NCBI RefSeq assembly: GCF_018904615.1
Contig: NZ_JADCNH010000016.1
Coordinates: 24,190-88,189, forward strand
DNA from: Verticiella alkaliphila
GTDB taxonomy: Bacteria > Pseudomonadota > Gammaproteobacteria > Burkholderiales > Burkholderiaceae_B
Direction: 5' to 3'
Length of the DNA stretch: 64,000 nucleotides
The translations under genes were made by a program, and so were the position numbers. The notes under the pieces are model-generated. The model was given only the letters and a program-made list of their open reading frames with translations. It did no database searches and had not been told where the DNA came from. Positions 60,087-64,000 of the stretch are shown in pieces (position 1 is the first letter of the stretch; every line of letters begins with the position of its first letter).

Positions 60087-61880
60087 TCAGCTTCGCGTCC
60101 GGGGCATCCACGGGCTTGCGCCGGCGCGGCGGGTCGATCCGCTCGATGTTGCCCAGCACCAGGCGCGCCCTGCAAAGGTGCCGCCCGCGGTCTCCATCGC
60201 GAAGCGCTCGGCGTCCCGCGTGCGCACCTCGTCGATCAGATCGTCGGCCTCCTGATCCGTGGCCCCGAGCGCCAGCACGGCACGCCGGCCCATCACCAGC
60301 GCGGATTCGAAGGTCTCGCGCACGACATGATCGGCGTCGAGCTGCACGAGCTCGAGCGCATGCTCCCGATCGAATGCCCGCACGATCACCTGGGTCTGCG
60401 GACAGGCTCGCCGCACGTTCTCCACGATGCGCGTGGCCGCGGCGGCATCGTTCACGCAGATCAGGATGGCGCGGGCATGTTGCGCGCCAGCGGCATGCAG
60501 CACGTCCAGCCGTGCGCCGTCACCGTAGTACACCTTGAAGCCATAGGGCGCGGCGTTCTGGATCACGTCCGGGTCGTTGTCGATGATCGACAGCGTGGCG
60601 CCGCGTGCCAGCGGCCCCTGACTCGCGATCTGCCCCACCCGCCCGAAGCCGATGATGAGCACGTTGCCGCGCAGATCCTGGGGAGCCTCGACGCCATCGA
60701 GCGACGCGCGCGCGGGCGGGGTCGAGCGCTTGTGCACGGCGACCACGAGCGGCGTGATGGCCATGGACAACACGATGATGGCCGTCATGTTGGCGTTGGT
60801 CTCGGGGCTGATGACCCGCAGCTTGAGCGCCTCGGCAAAGAGCACGAAGGCGAACTCGCCGCCCTGCGCCATGAGCACCGCGCGGTCCACCGCATCCGCA
60901 TGGCCGCTGCCCGCGACGCGCGCCACGGCATAGATGCAGGCCGCCTTGGCCAGCATGAGCGCCAGCACGCCCAGGCCGATCAGTTGCCAGTTGCGCGCCA
61001 CCACGTCCAGGTCCAGCGCCATCCCGACGCCCAGGAAGAAGAGCCCCAGCAGCAGACCGCGGAAGGGTTCGATGTCGGCCTCCAGCTGGTGCCGGAAGGA
61101 CGACTCCGAGAGCAGCACGCCCGCCACGAATGCGCCCATCGCCATCGACAGGCCGCCCAGTTCCATTAGCAGGGCCGCACCCAGCACGACGAGCAGCGCG
61201 GCGGCCGTCATCACCTCGCGCGCCTTGGCCTTGGCGAGCACGCGGAACATCGGGTTGAGCAGCCAGAGACCGGCCGCCACGAGCACCGCGAGGCAGATGA
61301 GGCCGGTGCCAGCACGCTGCCACAGCGGATCGGCACTGACCGGGGCAGCCTCGGCCGGCGCGAGAAACGCCACCACGGCCAGGAGCGGCACGATCAGCAG
61401 GTCTTCGAAGAGCAGGATGGAGACAATGCGCTGCCCGCGCGGGGCCAGGATGTCGCCGCGCTCGGACAACACCTGCATGACGATGGCCGTCGAGGTGAGC
61501 ACGAAGCCCGCCCCGAGGATGAAGGCGACCTGCCAGGACAGACCGAAGAGCCGGCCGATGCCTGTGAGCAGCACGGCCGAGAGCACCACCTGCATGCTGC
61601 CCAGCCCGAAGATCTGCCCGCGCAGGCTCCAGAGATGAGAGGGCTTCATCTCGAGCCCGATGACGAAGAGGAACATCACCACGCCCAGCTCGGCCACGTG
61701 GATGATGGTCTGGGCGTCGGAGAGCAGCCCCAGGCCGAACGGCCCGATGGCCAGGCCGGCTGCGAGATACCCGAGCACCGAGCCCAGGCCGATCCGCTTG
61801 AAAAGCGGAACGGCCACGACCGCTGCGCCCAGCAGCGTCACCATGCCGATCAATTGGCCTGCATTGCCTTCGGCTGCCAT
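60087..61880 (-). CDS. CPA2-type K+:H+ antiporter with TrkA-N domain (KefC-like)
   Basis: This is a monovalent cation:proton antiporter of the KefB/KefC group. From ATG 61880 it has 597 residues: about 12-13 membrane helices (to about residue 385), with GYLAAGLAIGPFGLGLL and the ion-site GAGFVLTSTAIVMQVL. A cytoplasmic TrkA-N (RCK) domain follows, with the NAD(H) fold VLIIGFGRVGQIASQGPL at about 410. An AAAGGA ribosome site sits six bases upstream. An in-frame extension to 61964 is Arg-rich and rejected. Glutathione gating is not assured, and no KefF/KefG-type ancillary subunit is adjacent. Confidence 0.88.
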   Translation of the reverse strand: MAAEGNAGQLIGMVTLLGAAVVAVPLFKRIGLGSVLGYLAAGLAIGPFGLGLLSDAQTIIHVAELGVVMFLFVIGLEMKPSHLWSLRGQIFGLGSMQVVLSAVLLTGIGRLFGLSWQVAFILGAGFVLTSTAIVMQVLSERGDILAPRGQRIVSILLFEDLLIVPLLAVVAFLAPAEAAPVSADPLWQRAGTGLICLAVLVAAGLWLLNPMFRVLAKAKAREVMTAAALLVVLGAALLMELGGLSMAMGAFVAGVLLSESSFRHQLEADIEPFRGLLLGLFFLGVGMALDLDVVARNWQLIGLGVLALMLAKAACIYAVARVAGSGHADAVDRAVLMAQGGEFAFVLFAEALKLRVISPETNANMTAIIVLSMAITPLVVAVHKRSTPPARASLDGVEAPQDLRGNVLIIGFGRVGQIASQGPLARGATLSIIDNDPDVIQNAAPYGFKVYYGDGARLDVLHAAGAQHARAILICVNDAAAATRIVENVRRACPQTQVIVRAFDREHALELVQLDADHVVRETFESALVMGRRAVLALGATDQEADDLIDEVRTRDAERFAMETAGGTFAGRAWCWATSSGSTRRAGASPWMPRTRS

Positions 61881-62052
61881 GGCACGTCCTTTGAGGGAGA
61901 CTTCGTCGAGGCGGGTTATACCAGCCGCCGCATGCGATGAACAGCGCACGCGGTAGGCGGCCATTCGCCGCGCATGGCAGGCAGTGCCAGACAGGCGGAC
62001 ATGCTGATGTGCCGGCGCTCGCCGGGTCGCGCCGCGCGCTTACCGGCGCTCG

Positions 62053-62079
62053 GCGGCTGCCGTCGCACGCGGCAGCCGC
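62053..62079 (-). terminator. Hairpin downstream of exbD
   Basis: A perfect 10-bp stem GCGGCTGCCG/CGGCAGCCGC (62053-62062 with 62070-62079) has a seven-base loop. It lies 41 bases past the exbD stop on the minus strand and may end the tonB-exbB-exbD transcript. No U-run follows. The remainder of the 61881-62119 gap shows no gene. Confidence 0.5.
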
Positions 62080-62119
62080 GGATGCGCAGCGGAAGGGGTA
62101 CCCCGCGCGAGCGCCAGGT

Positions 62120-62572
62120 TCAGGGCGTGGCGGGCGTCTCGCCGGCCGGCTTCGCCGCCCCGGGCGTCGTCACGAATCCCAGGCCCTTCACACCGGCGCG
62201 CGTGGCCTCGCCCATCACTTCGGCGAGCATCTCGTAGCGCGTGTTGCGGTCGGCCCGCAACCGCAGATCGGGCTGCGGCTGGCGCTGCGCGGTCTCGCGC
62301 AAACGGGCCGCGAGCGCATCACGAGCGAGCGGCTGCTCGTTCCAGAAGATCGCGCCATCGGCATCGATCGCGAGATCGATCACCTCCGGGTCTTCCTTGA
62401 CCTGCTGGCTCGTGACCTGAGGCAGGTCGATCACGATCGAATGCGACAACAGGGGCGCGGTGATCATGAAGATCACCAGCAGCACGAGCATCACGTCGAT
62501 CAGCGGCACCATGTTGATCTCGGATTGGGGCTGGCTGCTACCGCCGCCGCCGTTCAAGCCGCCGAATGCCAT
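62120..62572 (-). CDS. exbD: Biopolymer transporter ExbD
   Basis: ExbD is part of the inner-membrane ExbB-ExbD motor that energises TonB. This 150-residue protein has one N-terminal helix ([20 protein letters not shown]) with the essential Asp in the [10 protein letters not shown] motif and a periplasmic C-terminal domain. It lies 20 bases after exbB. The C-terminal Pro/Ala tail is ordinary. TolR is a close homologue, but the tonB-exbB context favours ExbD. Confidence 0.92.
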   Translation of the reverse strand: MAFGGLNGGGGSSQPQSEINMVPLIDVMLVLLVIFMITAPLLSHSIVIDLPQVTSQQVKEDPEVIDLAIDADGAIFWNEQPLARDALAARLRETAQRQPQPDLRLRADRNTRYEMLAEVMGEATRAGVKGLGFVTTPGAAKPAGETPATP

Positions 62573-62592
62573 GGGGATCTCCTTGTCGTGGG

Positions 62593-63474
62593 CTAGCGGA
62601 TGGCCCGCACGCGGTTTTCAGAGACCTTGCTGCCGGTGGTGAGAAAGGCGAACAAGTCGTAGGCGAAGGCGTCGAGCTGCGCGAGCATCACGCGGTTGCG
62701 GCGCACGAAGGCGTTGAAGGCCAGCACGGCCGGGATGGCCACGGCCAGACCCAGGCCCGTCATGATGAGCGCTTCGCCCACCGGGCCGGCGATGCGGTCG
62801 ATCGTGGCACCGCCGCCCAGGCCGATGCCCACCAGCGCGTGATACACGCCCCACACCGTGCCGAAGAGACCGACGAACGGTGCCGTCGAGCCCACCGAGG
62901 CCAGCACGGTAAGACCGCTTTCGACCTTGGCGGTCTCCTCGTCGATCACCTTGCGCATGGTGCGCATCACGAAGTCGCTCTCGCTGCCCGCCTCTTCCAG
63001 CTTGGCCGCGCCGAACTTGGCGTGATGGTTGCGCGCGTGGATGGCGTGGCTCGCCAGATGCGAGAACGGATCGCGGGCGCCGTGGGTGGCGATCTCGTTC
63101 TGCACGGCCTCGAGCGAGGACGATTGCCAGAACTTGTCCAGAAAGGCACGCGAGCGACGCTTGACGGCGGCATTCGAGATCGACTTCACGACGATCAGAT
63201 ACCAGCTCGCGAGCGACATCACGATCAGGATCACGAAGAGCGACTTGCCCACCACATCGCTTTGCGCGATGAAGTGCATGAAACCCATCGCTTCCTGCTC
63301 GCCGGTGGGCACCTGCACCATCGGCTGCGCAGCCTGGTTGGTGGCCGCGGCGTTGGCCGCCACGTCGGGCAGGCCGCCGGGCGCCGCGCCCGTGGGTGGC
63401 GTGAGGTTCTGCGGGCCGCCCGGCGCAGCACCGCCTTGCACGAGGCCGGATTGGGCTTGGGTAGGTTCGGACAT
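62593..63474 (-). CDS. exbB: MotA/TolQ/ExbB proton channel family protein
   Basis: ExbB is the pentameric proton-channel component that works with ExbD to energise TonB. The 293-residue protein has an unusually long Pro/Gly/Ala/Gln-rich N-terminus (residues 1-60). The family's three helices follow, with [26 protein letters not shown] (second) and [27 protein letters not shown] (third), containing the conserved Thr. The long N-terminal extension recalls the TonB-system-specific ExbB. It is five bases after tonB. Confidence 0.93.
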   Translation of the reverse strand: MSEPTQAQSGLVQGGAAPGGPQNLTPPTGAAPGGLPDVAANAAATNQAAQPMVQVPTGEQEAMGFMHFIAQSDVVGKSLFVILIVMSLASWYLIVVKSISNAAVKRRSRAFLDKFWQSSSLEAVQNEIATHGARDPFSHLASHAIHARNHHAKFGAAKLEEAGSESDFVMRTMRKVIDEETAKVESGLTVLASVGSTAPFVGLFGTVWGVYHALVGIGLGGGATIDRIAGPVGEALIMTGLGLAVAIPAVLAFNAFVRRNRVMLAQLDAFAYDLFAFLTTGSKVSENRVRAIR

Positions 63475-63479
63475 TGCGG

Positions 63480-64000
63480 TTATCTCAATTGGAAATCGAA
63501 AGGAAGATCAGCCGCGGCCGGATAGGCCACGCCGTTCTCCGTGTACGGGCGGAACCGCGCTCGGCGCGCCGCCTTCAGGGCTTCCTCGTCCAGGCGGTCA
63601 AAGCCGGACGACTGCTGCACCACGGCACGCGCGACGTTGCCGCTCGTGTCGATCGTGACACGCACGACCACGCGGCCCTCTTCCCGCATGCGCTGCGAAG
63701 CGCGCGGGTAATCCGGCGAGGGTCGGCGACCGACGTAATCCACCGAGCCGATCAGACGCGGCTTGTCCATCGACGGCGCCTGCGGCAGATCCGGTGCCGT
63801 CGAACGCTGCTGCGCGGCATCCGGCGTGCCTGCCGGGGGTGTCGCGGCCGGCGGCGCAGGCTGCGGGATCACCGGCGTGGGCACGGGCGGACGCGGATCC
63901 GGACGCGGCTGCGGGCGCGGCTCAGGACGCGGCTGCGGCTTGGGTTCCGGCTTGGGCTGCGGCTTGGGCTTGGGCGGCTCGGGCTTGGGCTTGGGCGGCG
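63480..64000 (-). CDS. tonB: Energy transducer TonB (C-terminal part, 5' end outside window)
   Basis: TonB spans the periplasm and transmits motor energy to outer-membrane receptors. The part present has 173 residues. It begins with a Pro-Lys/Pro-Arg/Pro-Glu-rich spacer (repeated KPKPEP- and QPRP-like units, 64000 to about 63880). A Pro-rich linker follows, then the C-terminal domain with the conserved PDYPRASQRMREEGRVVVRVTIDTSG and SSGFDRLDEEALKAARRARFRP segments. The N-terminal membrane anchor lies beyond the window edge. It is the first gene of the tonB-exbB-exbD set. Confidence 0.92.
   Translation of the reverse strand, partial: PPKPKPEPPKPKPQPKPEPKPQPRPEPRPQPRPDPRPPVPTPVIPQPAPPAATPPAGTPDAAQQRSTAPDLPQAPSMDKPRLIGSVDYVGRRPSPDYPRASQRMREEGRVVVRVTIDTSGNVARAVVQQSSGFDRLDEEALKAARRARFRPYTENGVAYPAAADLPFDFQLR

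Noticed and set aside
63880..64000. DNA repeat array at the window end
   Set aside because: The short repeats encode the Pro-Lys/Pro-Arg-rich spacer typical of TonB, so they reflect protein composition and are not a CRISPR or satellite repeat.

Overview
The window is GC-rich, densely packed chromosomal DNA from a betaproteobacterium. The best guess is Burkholderiales, possibly an Alcaligenaceae-like genus. This rests on several things: a full-length nuo operon in beta-proteobacterial order, a tkt-gap-pgk cluster, a CysB-type LysR regulator whose N-terminus looks like Burkholderiales homologues, the minCDE and lptF/pepA neighbourhoods, and uniform codon use. I see no rRNA, tRNA, insertion sequence, prophage, CRISPR array or plasmid feature. 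The content is almost entirely housekeeping, not accessory.

Layout. Positions 1-9.6 kb hold the minus-strand respiratory complex I operon (nuoA to nuoK, plus the first codons of nuoL), tightly coupled by overlapping stop/start codons. From 9.7 to 15.3 kb there is a FAD oxidoreductase and the tkt-gap-pgk carbon-metabolism cluster. From 15.4 to 24 kb come rsmE, an orphan barstar-like gene, a patatin lipase, maeB (frameshifted), a degenerate FAD-oxidase-like Tat protein, a lytic transglycosylase and ubiD. From 24.1 to 34 kb are a YqjD/YqjE-type membrane trio, a PBP4-type DacB lipoprotein, CtaG, TldD, a Nit-type amidase and a yhdP-family gene (frameshifted). From 34.1 to 43.3 kb are glnE, a norR/hmp nitric-oxide defence pair with a clear sigma-54 promoter and three NorR boxes, azlCD, ilvE, a zinc-finger protein and a YheT-type hydrolase. 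From 43.3 to 54 kb are a small exported protein, glpD-glpK, a BepA-type protease, a TRAP-type binding protein, leuA with a candidate leucine attenuator, a lone flippase and an unrecognised 106-residue protein. From 54 to 64 kb are minCDE, cysB, lptF, pepA (frameshifted), a KefC-type antiporter and a tonB-exbB-exbD operon cut by the window end.

How the parts work together. Complex I, CtaG, UbiD (ubiquinone), GlpD and the TonB system belong to respiration and envelope energetics. IlvE, AzlCD and LeuA belong to branched-chain amino-acid metabolism. DacB, the lytic transglycosylase, MinCDE, LptF, the YhdP-like protein and BepA serve the envelope and division. NorR/Hmp is a self-contained NO-responsive unit.

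Three long conserved genes (maeB, yhdP, pepA) each carry a single frame change at a short C/G homopolymer. This pattern points to base-calling error more than to gene decay, but it cannot be settled from the sequence alone. I found no clearly new biological system. The most interesting signals are the candidate leuA leader peptide (five Leu codons in nine, two of them CTA), the complete NorR/sigma-54 control region, and a few orphan genes.
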